Of a DNA stretch of 64,000 bases, positions 13,183 to 24,424 are shown piece by piece. This DNA comes from Mycoplasma sp. GTDB lineage: Bacteria > Bacillota_I > Bacilli_A > Mycoplasmatales > Metamycoplasmataceae. A model generated the notes under the pieces. The model was not told where the DNA came from and searched no databases. It saw nothing but the letters and a program-made list of their open reading frames with translations. The position numbers and the translations under genes were made by a program. Within the stretch, counting starts at the first letter, position 1; every line of letters begins with the position of its first letter. The stretch lies in the NCBI GenBank assembly GCA_014803855.1, contig JAAVAX010000001.1, positions 47,970-111,969 of the forward strand, read 5' to 3'.

Positions 13183-13209
13183 TTAGCAAACTAGCTAGTA
13201 GATTGATAA
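13183..13209. promoter_or_regulatory. CIRCE-like operator (HrcA site) between dnaJ and apt
   Basis: The arms TTAGCAAAC and GATTGATAA are separated by exactly 9 bases. The consensus is TTAGCACTC-N9-GAGTGCTAA, so each arm matches 7 of 9. It lies at the expected -35 position of dnaJ and upstream of the apt -10. hrcA itself is at 38609. Confidence 0.65.
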
Positions 13210-13241
13210 CTAAAATAAGATTTTTCTACTTTTTTATGATA

Positions 13242-13250
13242 TGTTAAAAT
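13242..13250 (+). promoter_or_regulatory. Extended -10 promoter of apt
   Basis: TGTTAAAAT ends 12 bases before the apt ATG; predicted leader is only about 5 bases. Confidence 0.6.
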
Positions 13251-13262
13251 TGAATTGTTACT

Positions 13263-13769
13263 ATGGATTTAAAAAAGTATATAGATGATATAAATGATTT
13301 CCCAACAAAAGGTGTTAATTTTAAGGATATTTCACCTTTATTAGCTAATGGAGAGGCATTACATTATGCTGTAAATAAAATGGTTGAATATGCAAAAGAT
13401 GCTGATGTTATTGTAGGTCCAGATGCAAGAGGTTTCTTATTTGGAACTCCAGTGGCTGCCATATTAAAGAAACCATTTGTTATGGTTAGAAAAGCTAAAA
13501 AATTACCTGGAGAAGTAATTAGAAGAGAATATAGTTATGAATATTCATCTAATATTCTAGAAATGCAAAAAAATAGAATATTTCCTGGGCAAAAGGTTGT
13601 TGTTATTGATGATATTCTAGCAACAGGTGGAACAACTAAAGCTATTATTGATTTAATTGAATCACAGGGTGCTATTGTAGAAAAAGTTATTTTCTTACTA
13701 GAATTAACTGATTTAAAGGGTCTTGATAAATATCATGGAATTGAAGTTGTCTCTTTAATAAAAATGTAA
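13263..13769 (+). CDS. apt: Adenine phosphoribosyltransferase
   Basis: Salvages adenine to AMP using PRPP, essential in organisms lacking de novo purine synthesis. 168 residues, standard length. The PRPP-binding motif VVVIDDILATGGTT is at about 112-125, and VGPDARGFLFG contributes to the active site. The ATG has no ribosome binding site and lies 12 bases after an extended -10 (13242-13250), so translation is likely leaderless or near-leaderless. It is divergent from dnaJ across a region holding a CIRCE-like element, so HrcA might affect it too. It is convergent with rbgA (11-base gap). Confidence 0.95.
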   Translation: MDLKKYIDDINDFPTKGVNFKDISPLLANGEALHYAVNKMVEYAKDADVIVGPDARGFLFGTPVAAILKKPFVMVRKAKKLPGEVIRREYSYEYSSNILEMQKNRIFPGQKVVVIDDILATGGTTKAIIDLIESQGAIVEKVIFLLELTDLKGLDKYHGIEVVSLIKM

Positions 13770-13780
13770 ATTATTTTATT

Positions 13781-14614
13781 TTAATCTCAAGTAATATTTT
13801 TTAAATTTAAAACTTTGTTTTTAAAAATTGATAATGCTTTATCTATATTTGGTTCTTTATTTTTGGATAAAAAATTATTTTTTCTAGCATATTTAACTAA
13901 TTCATTATATTTTTCAATTTCATTATCATAATAAGTAAAACCTATTTCATCAAATTTCGATGGATCAACCTGATACAATATATCACTAATTTGATTATAA
14001 AATTCTTTATCAGTTATCAAATCTTGTTTTATTAATGAACAAGCAAGCAATTTTAAAGCTGCTTCTTGATTAATCAATTTAGGCATTAATATTCCAGGAG
14101 TATCTAATAATTGAATATCTCCAGCAGATATTCATTGTATAGCTCTTGTAGTGCCTGCAAAATTTGCAACTTTTGTTTTTTTTGAATTAGATAAAAGATT
14201 GATTAATGTAGACTTACCTACATTAGGCATCCCGATTACAAAACATCTTAATCTTGGTTTTAATAATCCCTTTTTTTGATCTTTTTGTCTTTTTGATTCT
14301 AATATTAAATTTAGACTTTTTAATATCTTTTGTTTTGAACTTGTTTTTTTTAAATTAACAATTACACATTTATCATTTTCATTATTAAATTTTTTAACTA
14401 ATTGATTTAATCTATTAATATTTGAATAATCACTTTTAGAAAAAATAAATAACCTTGGTTTATTAGGAGCAATTAAATCAAAATCTTCATTGTATGAACT
14501 TAATGGAACACGAGAATCAATTAATACAATAAAGCAATCTACAATTGATTGCTTTTCTTTTATTTCTCTTAATGCCTTAGTCATATGACCAGGAAATCAA
14601 TTGATATAATTCAT
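13781..14614 (-). CDS. rbgA: Ribosome biogenesis GTPase RbgA (YlqF)
   Basis: Circularly permuted GTPase needed for late assembly of the 50S ribosomal subunit. 277 residues. The N-terminus is MNYINWFPGHM, typical of YlqF. G motifs occur in permuted order: SKSD (G4) at 59-62, then the P-loop GMPNVGKST (G1) at 128-136, then DTPG (G3). The C-terminal helical domain is shorter and Lys/Asn-rich. In-frame TGA gives Trp in the conserved FPG segment. It is located on the opposite strand to tRNA-Gly, which starts 58 bases away. Confidence 0.95.
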
Positions 14615-14647
14615 ATAATTATTTTATTTTATATTGTCATATTTTGA

Positions 14648-14653
14648 TATAAT
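14648..14653 (+). promoter_or_regulatory. -10 promoter element of tRNA-Gly
   Basis: TATAAT preceded by TGA (an extended -10), 19 bases before the mature tRNA 5' end. Confidence 0.6.
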
Positions 14654-14672
14654 TAAAAACATTAAAGTAATT

Positions 14673-14746
14673 GCGAGTGTAGTTTAATGGCAGAACTTCA
14701 GCCTTCCAAGCTGACTATGAGGGTTCGATTCCCTTCACTCGCTCCA
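14673..14746 (+). tRNA. tRNA-Gly (TCC)
   Basis: A 74-base cloverleaf including encoded CCA. The anticodon loop is CTTCCAA and the acceptor GCGAGTG pairs with CACTCGC. It is a single-gene unit with its own promoter and a terminator at 14766-14798. Confidence 0.95.
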
Positions 14747-14765
14747 ATCATTATATGACCAATAA

Positions 14766-14798
14766 AAAAAATCTCTTGAATTCAAAAAGAGATTTTTT
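14766..14798. terminator. Bidirectional terminator after tRNA-Gly and the 153-residue membrane protein gene
   Basis: A 12-bp perfect stem (14766-14777 with 14787-14798), loop of 9, has A and T runs on both sides. It serves tRNA-Gly on the plus strand. On the minus strand it adjoins the stop codon at 14798-14800. Confidence 0.8.
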
Positions 14799-15259
14799 TA
14801 TTTATGACCAATAATTTTTTCTTCATTTAAAGAAGTTTGTTGTTTTTTAATCATTTTCTTTATTTCAATTTTTTTGGTAATAATAGAAATTGGAATTACA
14901 AGTAAGAAAAATGGAATTACAATTAAAGCTCTTATTCATGGTTCTAGTCCATCACTAACAAATATCACAACAAAGCATATAGAAACAGGTAATGAAAATA
15001 TAAATATTGATAGATCTAGTATTTTGATATACACAAACAAAACAGTAATAAGAAATGTTCCAACAATAAATGAAATACCTATTAATAGTTTTATCCATCA
15101 ACTATAATCCAAATTATAGTGTTTTGCAAATGGAAAATCATTTGAAAAAAAGATTCATAATAGTAAACATGGAATAGCTATTACAAAAAATGTAAAAATA
15201 GGATTTTTAAATGATTTTCATCTAGATTTAATTAATGAATTATTATTATTTTTTTTCAT
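14798..15259 (-). CDS. Uncharacterised membrane protein (about four spans)
   Basis: 153 residues, family not recognised. A polar basic start is followed by four hydrophobic segments (about 18-37, 53-73, 80-98 and 108-130) and a charged tail ending IIGHK. The ATG at 15259 lies inside the 3' end of thrS (14-base overlap in another frame), so the two are translationally coupled. Four TGA codons are read as Trp, including a TGA-TGG pair. A role in transport or envelope function is possible but nothing specific is visible. Confidence 0.65.
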
Positions 15260-16988
15260 CAGTTAATTTCAATAAGTAATCAATTAAATTTTTTGATTCA
15301 ACTTTAATTACTTCACTTTCTCCATAAAATCTTAGTGACAATGTGTTTGTAGAAATTTCTTCATCACCAATAACTATTTGAATTTTTGTTTTAGAAATTT
15401 GAGCTTCACGAATCTTCTTACTCATTCTTTCATTTCTATCATCAATTTCTACATAAAAATTATTAGCTTTTAAATCATTGAACAATTTTTCTGAAAACTC
15501 TATATGATTATCATTTACAGGAATGATAACAATTTGTTTAGGTGCTAATCAAAATGGTAAATTACCTTTTGTTTGTTCAAGAAGAATAGATACAAATCTT
15601 TCATAGGTACCTATCAATCCGCGATGAATCATTATAGGACATTCAGGCTGATTTTCAGAGTTAATGTATTCTAAATTAAATTTTCTAGGTAATAAAAAAT
15701 CTAATTGAAGTGTTGACATGGTTATTTCATGACCTAAAACTGTTTTAATTTGAATATCTATCTTTGGACCATAAAATGCAGCTTCACCAATTTTTTCTTG
15801 ATATTTTACATTCAATTTATCTAATACACTTCTTAAATCATCTTCAGCTTGTTTTCACATTTCATCATCATCAAAAAATTTATCCTTATTATTAGGGTCT
15901 CTTAGTGATAAAGAAACATAATCAATTTTTACATTAAACATTTTTAAAGTCTCACTAATCATGTTGTAGCAATTGGTGAACTCTGTAAAAATTTGATCTT
16001 TTCTTACAAACAAATGAGCTTCAGTTAATAACATAGCTCTTACTCTTTCTAGACCAGTTAATGCTCCAGATTTTTCATATCTAAATAAAGGTGATTGTTC
16101 ACTTAATTTTATTGGTAATTCACGATATGATCTTCTTTTAGATCTATAAATTAAAACATGATGTGGACAGGTCATTGGTCTTAAAACTAATTTTTCATTA
16201 TCACAAATGATAGGTTTAAACATATCATCTTTGTAGTGTTTTCAATGTCCTGATGTTTCATATAATTCTTGTTCTCCAACAATTGGGGTAGAAACTTCTA
16301 AAAAATTATATTTATAATCCATTGCAAGAATTTCTTTCATGATTCTATTTCTAATTTTCATTCCATCTTCTAATCAAATTGGAAAACCTTGACCAGATAA
16401 TTGATCAAACATAAATAGGTTCATTTCTTTACCTATTTTACGATGATCTCTTTCTTTTCTTTCTTGCAATAAATTTAAATATTCATCTAATTCTTCTTTT
16501 GTTTCTCAAGCAGTTGCATAAATTCTTGTAAGTTGATCATTATTTGAATCACCTCTTCAATATGAACCAGCCAATGATAATATTTTAAAATGTTTGATGT
16601 CTTTTAAATTATGAATATGACCACCAGCACACAAATCAACAAAAAAGTCTTTATTACTTTTTAGATCATGAATAGAAAAATATGTAATATCTCTACCTTC
16701 TGATTTAAACTCATCATATAGTTCTTTCTTATATGGTTGTTGTGAATAGTCATATTTAAAATCACTGTCCATTTTTTTTATGACATAATTATTAGAAACT
16801 ATTTTTTGCATTTGTTTTTCTATTTTTCTTAAATCTGATTCCAATAGTGGTTCATTAAATTTAAAATCATAATAGAAACCTTCTTTAGTAGGTGGACCAA
16901 AACCTAATTTTGTATCAGGTCATAATTTTAAAACAGCCATAGCCATTACATGTGATGCAGAATGATTTAAATCTTTATTAAATTTCAT
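15246..16988 (-). CDS. thrS: Threonyl-tRNA synthetase (no TGS domain)
   Basis: Class II synthetase for tRNA-Thr (58930). 580 residues, about 60 shorter than most bacterial forms, because it begins directly in the editing domain: HSASH at residues 9-13 with partner Cys120/His124 in CAGGHI. The N-terminal TGS domain is missing, as known in other mollicutes. Catalytic core motifs follow (RPMTCPHH with a zinc Cys, then [15 protein letters not shown]), and the anticodon-binding domain is C-terminal. A strong ribosome binding site AAAGGAAG precedes the ATG. It lies 21 bases after the 722-residue protein gene and is coupled to the downstream membrane protein. Confidence 0.95.
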
Positions 16989-17009
16989 ACACTACTTCCT
17001 TTAATAAAA

Positions 17010-19178
17010 TTAACTTTTAATACCTAAATCATCAAATGATTTATTGATTACTTTTTGAACACTAGTTGTTCCAATTGAGATGCTAATTTCGATGCTTATT
17101 GAATTCTTTGTTATTATTTCCTCAATTTTTGCACCATCAAACGTATCAAAATAATCCATGTTTATATTTACACTTAATTGAGGCAATAATTCAGGGAATG
17201 GAATAGTTTGTTGAATATTATAGATACTTGCTGAAGAAAAAATGCTTGATCAATTTCTTTCTCTAATATATTGTTCAAATAAATATTTATTAGTTACTGA
17301 TACATCAATTAATACATTTTTGTCTTCAATGGTGATAGTATTTAAAAGATTTTTAATATAGGTATCTTGTGACTCAAAATATTCAACAACATTAATTTCA
17401 AGAGGTGCTACATTTGTATAAATCGTTCCATCTTTAGAAGAACCTAAAAAGATATTAAATTTGATGATAGTTTCCTGAAATGAATTAGATAAAGAATCTA
17501 ATTGTTTGCTATAACCACCATTATTTGTATCATTTATAGCTGTTAAAATTTCATTAGCTATTTTACTAATATCATAACTCTCATTTTCATATACATAATC
17601 TGAAGGCAATTCTATTTTACTTGTACCTGAATTATTAATTAATGCAAATTTAAAATCTTTAAATGGAGATGGATATTGCTTAGATATTTTGTTTTCACTA
17701 CTAGAATATTTTTCATATAGAGAAAAAACTAAATTGAATGGAATTGAATATTTACCATTTGCAAAGGTAACATTATTATTACCATTATTAGACATAAAAT
17801 AATCACTTAGTGACAATGGATTATTTTCTGTCATATCAAAACCAAAAATATCTTCAAATCCTAAATTTTCTGAAGAAAGATATTCAGAAAAAGCACTCAT
17901 TTTTTTCTCTTCTTGAGATTGAGCAAAATCATTTTCTTGAGCAATACCTTCAATTAATACAGATTCAGTTGTAGCTAATGGTGTATTAGCATATGAAGTA
18001 AAAAATAAACGATAAATAGGTGTGGTAGAATCAAATTCATAATTAAAAGCATTTAAATTTTGAGGATCTTCATTTTCTGGTCCTCTAAATTCTAATGTAA
18101 TACCTGCTGATTCTAATTTAGATCTTATTGAATAATTTGTAACTAATGAAATATAACCTGCTTTGTAGGCATCACGAACTGTATAAACTTTTTTATTATT
18201 TTCATCTTCTTCTTTTGGTGGATTAAATTCAAAATATTGATTTAAATTGTTGATTCAATCAGTATTAGAATTAATAAAATTATTTAATTTAGATTGCGGA
18301 TCATCAACACCCTGTTCAACATCAAAAGAACCTAAATAAACTTCCTGTGTTCTAGAAGTAGAAGTAATATTACCATCATAATAAATAATTTTATAAGTAA
18401 CTTTTAATTTAGAGGGATCAACATTATCAGGAGAAGTTGATTCAATTGAAACTAAAAAATTTTTATTTCTTAATTCCTTTAATTTATCATTATTTAAATT
18501 AAAACTTGATGTTGAAATATTTTTAGCATATAATCCAATTTGTCCAACTTTTCCAATTTCTTCTTTTAATTGAAAATAATCATAGGGGTTAGCATTTATT
18601 AATCTTGAATAATAATCTAATAAAGTTTGTTCAATGGATACTTTAAAACCATGCAAGCTTGTATCTTGATATTCATATATTGTTTCATAATAATTTGAAC
18701 CTTCACCATAAAATAATCTTATTCCAACCATAGCATATGATGAGTCAGTTTCATATGGTCTAACATATGCCAATTCACTTCTTACATTATATTGTCTCAT
18801 TTGGTAATAGATAGAAGATTTTAATTCCAAACTAAACATACCTTCTTCATAAGCTTCATTAATTGTGATCAATGATCTTTGACTTGAAGTAAGTTCAACA
18901 CCATCTTCACCTAATATTGAAGATTTGCCATAAACTTTTAGTGAACCAGATAGTTCATAATAATTAGGATTAAGAATTTGATTAATATAATAGTTAATTC
19001 TATTTTCATTACCTTCTCTAGTTGAGGTGGAATGATTAAGAGTCAAACTATAATTTTTATTATTATTTTGAATAATAGGAAATGCTATTGCTGATGATAG
19101 AGCAATAGAAAATAATGAACCAAATCCAATTCATTTTAATACTCTACTTTTTTTATTAGATTTATTATTAATTTCCAT
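17010..19178 (-). CDS. Large exported or membrane-anchored protein, family unknown
   Basis: 722 residues. A basic N-terminus (MEINNKSNKKSRVLKW) is followed by a single hydrophobic segment, about residues 17-36. There is no lipobox Cys, so it is probably anchored by an uncleaved signal or secreted. The remainder is Ser/Asn/Tyr-rich, with alternating beta-strand-like segments and no cysteines noticed, typical of mycoplasma surface proteins. Two stretches resemble each other loosely (NEAYEEGMFSLELKSSIYYQ and RDAYKAGYISLVTNYSIR), suggesting an internal duplication of about 200 residues. It precedes thrS by 21 bases. I do not assign a function; adhesin or nutrient binding are only possibilities. 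Confidence 0.7.
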
Positions 19179-19215
19179 ATGTTTAAAATTATATTAAAAA
19201 TATAATTAATTTAAA

Positions 19216-19884
19216 TTAATATGAATTATCTTTTTTAACATTACCATTGAATATTGCAACAGATGATGAAGTACCAAATCTTTCAACACCCATTTTGACA
19301 TATTCTTTAATATCTTCCATTGATTTTATACCACCAGCAGCTTTTATTTTTAAAGGTTTATCACCAATAACTTTTTTAAAAATTTCAATATCTTTTTTAT
19401 CTGCTCCACGATATGAAAATCCAGTAGATGTCTTAATAAAATCAGCACCAGAAGCCAATACAATCTCAGTTGCTTTTTCTATTTCTCAATCTTTTAACAA
19501 AGCAGTTTCAATAATTACTTTTAATATTTTATTTCCACATGCATCTTTTACTTTTTTAATTTCATTTAATACATAATCATATTGACCATCTTTAAAACGA
19601 CCAATATTAATAACCATATCTATTTCATCAGCTCCATGATCTATAGATAATTTTGCTTCTTGAACTTTAACTTGTGTAATGCAAGCACCTAGTGGAAAGC
19701 CTGCCACAGCAACAATTTTGATATCATTATTTTTTAAATTTGATTTTACATGTTTAACTCATGATGAATTAACACATACACCACCAAAGCCATATTCAAT
19801 AGCTTCATTAACTAATTTATCAATATCCTTTGAAGTAGCTTCTGGTTTTAAATATGTATGATCAACCATTTTTTTATAATCCAT
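19216..19884 (-). CDS. deoC: Deoxyribose-phosphate aldolase
   Basis: Cleaves 2-deoxyribose-5-phosphate to glyceraldehyde-3-phosphate and acetaldehyde, the last step of deoxynucleoside catabolism. 222 residues. The Schiff-base Lys151 is in [19 protein letters not shown] carries the catalytic Asp and KAAGGIK the second Lys. GGAGAT precedes the ATG as ribosome binding site. It follows the ABC exporter pair by 19 bases on the same strand. The acetaldehyde produced could be a substrate for the alcohol dehydrogenase at 9862, which is an inference. Confidence 0.95.
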
Positions 19885-19903
19885 TTTTATCTCCAATCTA
19901 GAA

Positions 19904-21766
19904 TTAAATATCTTCAGGTGTATTTAGTCTTGAATTATACATATTTGCATAAAATCCACCTTTTTTCAACAATTGACTATGGTTACCTTTTTCTAAAATT
20001 TCTCCATCTTTTAAAACAACAATTACATCAGCATGTTTAATTGTAGATAGTCTATGAGCAATCATAAATGTTGTTTTTCCTTTAGATAAAGCAATCATTG
20101 CTCTTTGAATATCTTTTTCTGTTTTTGTATCAACACTTGAAGTAGCTTCATCTAAAATCAATATTGATGATTTTTTCAAGAAAGCTCTTGCAATTGCTAG
20201 TAACTGTCTTTGACCTTGAGATATATCATCTGCATTATTTTCTAAAACAGTTTCATAACCATTTTCTAGAGCCATAATGAATGAATGAGCATCAGCTTTT
20301 TTACATGCATCTTCAATTTCTTCATTTGTAGCCTTTGGATTTGAATATCTAATATTTTCATATATAGATGCACCAAAAATAAATGTATCTTGTAAAACAA
20401 TAGAAACTTCTTCTCTTAATGAATTTTTAGTTATTTTCTTTATTGAATAATCATCAATTAAAATATCACTATTTTTATTAGTTACATCATAGAATTTTGT
20501 CAATAAATTAATTATTGTAGTTTTACCACTCCCTGTAGGCCCTACAATACCTACAACTTGACCAGGTTTAATATCTAAATTTATATTTTTTAAAACATCT
20601 TTTTTACCGTCATATGAGAAAGATAAATTATCAAATTTAACATGTCCTTTTAAACCTTTTACATCAATAACTTCTTCTTTAGGTAATACTTCATTTTTTT
20701 GTTCATTTATTACCATTGTTCTATTTGTACCAGCTATTGCACCTTGTAATAAAGTTAATAATTGGAATATTTGATAAATTGGATTAGTGAAGTTTCTAGT
20801 AAATGTCATAACAGCAGTTAATAAAGATAAAACTAGCATAGCATTAGTTTTAGATGTGCTATCTACTGTGCTAACAATACCACCAAAATTAACATTACCA
20901 ATTGATAAAAACATACCAATAACAAACATTAAAGCAATTAAAACATTACCCATTAATGTATTTCATGGGTTAGTAAGTGATGATAATAAATCTGACTTAT
21001 ATGAAATATTTTTGATGTTTTGATTCTTAACAATAAATTGATTAACAACCAAATGTTGTTTATTAAAATTATTAATAACTTTTTGTCCTGATATTGTTTC
21101 TTCAGCAAATCCATTTAGATCTCCTAAAGCTACTTGTTTTTTTAAGTAATTAGGTTGAGCTTTTTTAAATAAAATGTAAACAACAGATAATTGAACAGGA
21201 ATGAATAATATTGCAAAAGCACCTAATATTGGTGAGAATAATAATAATGTTAATAAGAAGAATAAAATTTGAGTAGAACAAATTAAAAACTGAGTAACAT
21301 TTTGAGTTAATGCCATTGTGATATTGTTAATATCATTTGTTAAACGAGACATTATATCTCCAGATGGAGTTGTGTCAAAATATTGCAATTTTAATTCTAG
21401 TATTTTAAAATATAGATCTTTTCTCAATGCTTTTGAAGAGTATTGAGCAATTTTTGTCATAAATACTGTCTGGAATACATAAAGCACTAAAGCAATAACA
21501 ACACCAACCAATAAAGAACATAAATAGATAATAGAAATTATATTTTGTTCATCTGTTTTATTATCACCTTGACCAGGAAGTGGTGGAAGTGGTGGAAGTG
21601 AATTGGTAATATGTTCTAGAAAATAGAATTCACCAATAGTTATTCCTGCAGTTATCATAGAAATAATAAATGAGGCAACAACCACAAATATAATATGAAC
21701 TTTATACATTTTAATATATGCTCATAAAAATTTGAAAGGTTTACCATACCTTTCTTTTAATGACAT
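19904..21766 (-). CDS. ABC exporter half-transporter, subunit 2 (canonical ATPase site)
   Basis: 620-residue membrane protein with a six-helix exporter domain followed by an ATPase. Walker A GPTGSGKT is at residues 409-416, the signature loop is ISQGQ rather than LSGGQ, and Walker B ILILDEATSSVD has the catalytic Glu. It pairs with the gene upstream (21786-23627), which has the complementary degenerate site, so the two form a heterodimeric exporter of the multidrug/lipid type. The start is taken as ATG 21766. An in-frame TTG at 21796 overlaps the upstream stop and has GAGGGGG 10 bases before it, so it is a plausible alternative adding 10 residues. A Pro/Gly-rich loop (NSLPPLPPLPGQG) sits between the first two membrane spans. 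Confidence 0.88.
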
Positions 21767-21785
21767 CTTATTAGGATTTTTTACT

Positions 21786-23627
21786 TTATTTTTCAATTTG
21801 TCTCAACCCCCTCTCAGATAGAATTTCATTTAATTCTTCAGTTCCAAGTTGTGAAGCTGCTATTGAACGATATGTATCATTATTAGCTAATAAATTTCAG
21901 TGAGTATCAAAACCAACAATCTCACCATTGTTCATAACAATAATTCTATCTAATTCCTCAACTGAAGATATTCTTTGAGCAACAATGATTGTTGTAGCAT
22001 CATTGTATTTTCTAATATTTTCTTGAACTTTTCTCTCTGTTATAGTATCTAAAGCAGATGTTGAATCATCAAATATAACAATTTTTGATTTCTTAGCTAT
22101 TGTTCTTGCTATAGATATTCTTTGTTTTTGACCACCAGAAAAATTCTTTCCACGTTGTTCTACAATAGAATCTAATTGATTTTCTTTTTTAGAAATAAAC
22201 TCTCAAGCTTCAGCAGCTACTGCTACTTCTTTTGATCTAGCAACAATTTCTTCATCACTAATATCATCAGGCAATCCTAAGGCAATATTTGATTTTATTG
22301 TACCCGAGAATAGAGTAGCACTTTGCATTGCTATTGCAACATTTGAATTAATTTCATTAAATGAGAAATCTTTCACATTAACACCATCAATTAAAACTTC
22401 ACCTTTTGTTGCATCAAATAATCTAGCAATTAAATTTATCAATGTTGATTTACCACTACCAGTTCCACCAATAACACCAATTCTTTCTTTATCATTAATT
22501 TTTAAATTGATATTTTTTAAAACACTGTGTGCATCATCATTTAAAAAAGAGTGAGATACATTTTTAAATTCAATAATACCTTTTGATATTTTTTTATTTG
22601 AATTTTCAACAAATGTTAATGATGGTTTAAAGTTTGTTATTTCATTTACCCTTTTAACACAAGGTATTGATCTTGAAATTTGAGCCAATGATGCCATTAT
22701 AATAATAAAACCAAATAAAACTTGCATTAATATACCAACAAATCCAATAAGTTGCCCAGCTGCTTGCATATTATCATAATTATTTCAAGTAATAAAATAT
22801 ATTACAACCATCATTCCACTAATTACACATTGTAAAACTGGCATTAATAAACCAATTAATGAATATCCTTTATATCAAGATTTAGCCAAAGATTCATTAG
22901 GTATCTCAAACTTAGATTTTTGTTTTGATTCTAAATTGTATGCTTTTACAACCCTTATCCCTAATATAGTTTCTCTAACTTGTTTATTAATACTATCGAT
23001 ATATTTTTGACCTCTACTCATACTTGGCATTGAAAAGAAAACAATTAAACCAATAAATACAACAATTATTGGTATTACAAATGCATATGTTAAAACTCAA
23101 TCACTATAATCAAGACTAGATTTAATTATTCCAAATACAATTGAAAATAATCCAGATGCTATAAATTTTGATGAAAATGAAAGAGAAGTATTTGTTAATT
23201 CTATATCTGTTGTCAATCTAGTTACTAAAGATGAAGTAGAAAATTTATCAATATCTTCAAAAGAAAATTTTTGAATTTGTCTATATACTCTTTCCCTCAT
23301 TTCAGCAGTATACATAGCAATTGATTTAGATGCTAATCAAACACCTAAAGCACCACAAATAACACCAAAAATTAAAACACCAAAAGTTAATAGTGATAAA
23401 TTTAAATCACCTAAATTATATAATGCAAGAATGTTTTTAGCCTTATCACCACCTATTAACATTATTATGGGAGTTCCATCTATCTCTGATTTTCCTTGAT
23501 AAGTAGCTCTATACATTATTGTTCTAATAAAATCAGTTTCACAAATTGAAACAAAAGATTCAATCATTAAAAATATTGTTGATATTAATATTAGTGTAGT
23601 TGATTTCTTTGTGAAATACTTAAACAA
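21786..23627 (-). CDS. ABC exporter half-transporter, subunit 1 (degenerate ATPase site)
   Basis: 613 residues from the proposed TTG start. Six membrane helices, then an ATPase with Walker A GGTGSGKST, signature FSGGQKQ and Walker B IVIFDDSTSALD. The catalytic Glu after Walker B is Asp, the hallmark of the inactive site in heterodimeric exporters such as BmrC/BmrD. The TTG at 23627 is preferred over the in-frame ATG at 23699. It has an ideal AGGAGG 6 bases upstream, and the extra N-terminal residues would include translated ribosome-binding-site sequence. It is directly followed by the partner subunit gene. The substrate is unknown. Confidence 0.85.
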
Positions 23628-23722
23628 AACTGACCTCCTTTTTGTACTAAATATATTAAAAAATATGTTAAAAATTAAATAAACTATTAAATTATACAAT
23701 TTAATATTTATTTATTTGATTT

Positions 23723-24421
23723 TTATTTGTATTTATTAAGTTTAATTTTTTTAGATTCCAAAATCTTTAATACAACAGTAATTTCACCTTTTAAATTGCT
23801 TTTTATTTGATTTAAAACTTCATTAGCAGTTCCACAATAAAATGTTTCATATTTCTTAGTCATTTCTCTTGCTAAAAATACAATATGCTCTTTTACATTT
23901 TTATCAATTATTTCTAATAGGTATTGAACTTTATGAGGAGCACTAAATAAAATATATGTTCCTGGTAATAATTCTTTAATTTGATTCTCTAATTGATTTT
24001 TTTTATTTTTACCAAATCCTAAAAATGTAAAATTTGGTCCTAATCCAGAAGCAGTAATTGCAGTAGTTAAAGCTGAAACACCTGGAATTATTTCTAAAGT
24101 AACACTATGTTTTTTTGCTAATTCAATCAATTCAAAACCTGGATCAGATATTGATGGCATACCAGCATCAGAAACTAGAGCAACATTTTTTTCTTTATTA
24201 ATAACTAAATCAATAATTCCTTTTGCTGATTGTTTTTCATTAAAATTATGATAAGAAATCAACTTTTTATCTTTTATATCAAAGTGATTTAATAATTTTA
24301 TTGTTACTCTGGTATCTTCACAAGCAATAATATCTACCATTTTCAATGTTTCTAGAGCTCTTAATGTTATATCATTAAAATTACCTATAGGAGTTCCAAC
24401 AATAAATATCTTTTTATCCAT
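23723..24421 (-). CDS. rsmI: 16S rRNA 2'-O-ribose C1402 methyltransferase RsmI
   Basis: Methylates the ribose of C1402 in the decoding centre of 16S rRNA using S-adenosylmethionine. 232 residues, shorter than E. coli RsmI by about 50 at the C-terminus. The N-terminal IVGTPIGNFNDITLRA and CEDTR motifs are diagnostic of this SAM-tetrapyrrole-methylase-fold family. VSDAGMPSISDPG forms the cofactor pocket. It begins 3 bases after the ftsH stop and belongs to the same transcription unit. Confidence 0.93.
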   Translation of the reverse strand: MDKKIFIVGTPIGNFNDITLRALETLKMVDIIACEDTRVTIKLLNHFDIKDKKLISYHNFNEKQSAKGIIDLVINKEKNVALVSDAGMPSISDPGFELIELAKKHSVTLEIIPGVSALTTAITASGLGPNFTFLGFGKNKKNQLENQIKELLPGTYILFSAPHKVQYLLEIIDKNVKEHIVFLAREMTKKYETFYCGTANEVLNQIKSNLKGEITVVLKILESKKIKLNKYK

Positions 24422-24424
24422 AAT

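Noticed and set aside
14915..14926. AATTACAATTAA, similar to the lipoprotein recombination element
   Set aside because: It lies inside the coding sequence of an unrelated membrane protein, lacks the first T of the 13-mer, and about one 12-mer match by chance is plausible at this base composition.
14874..15107. Plus-strand open frame after tRNA-Gly
   Set aside because: The minus-strand 153-residue membrane protein explains this stretch better: hydrophobic spans, TGA at Trp positions and coupling to thrS.
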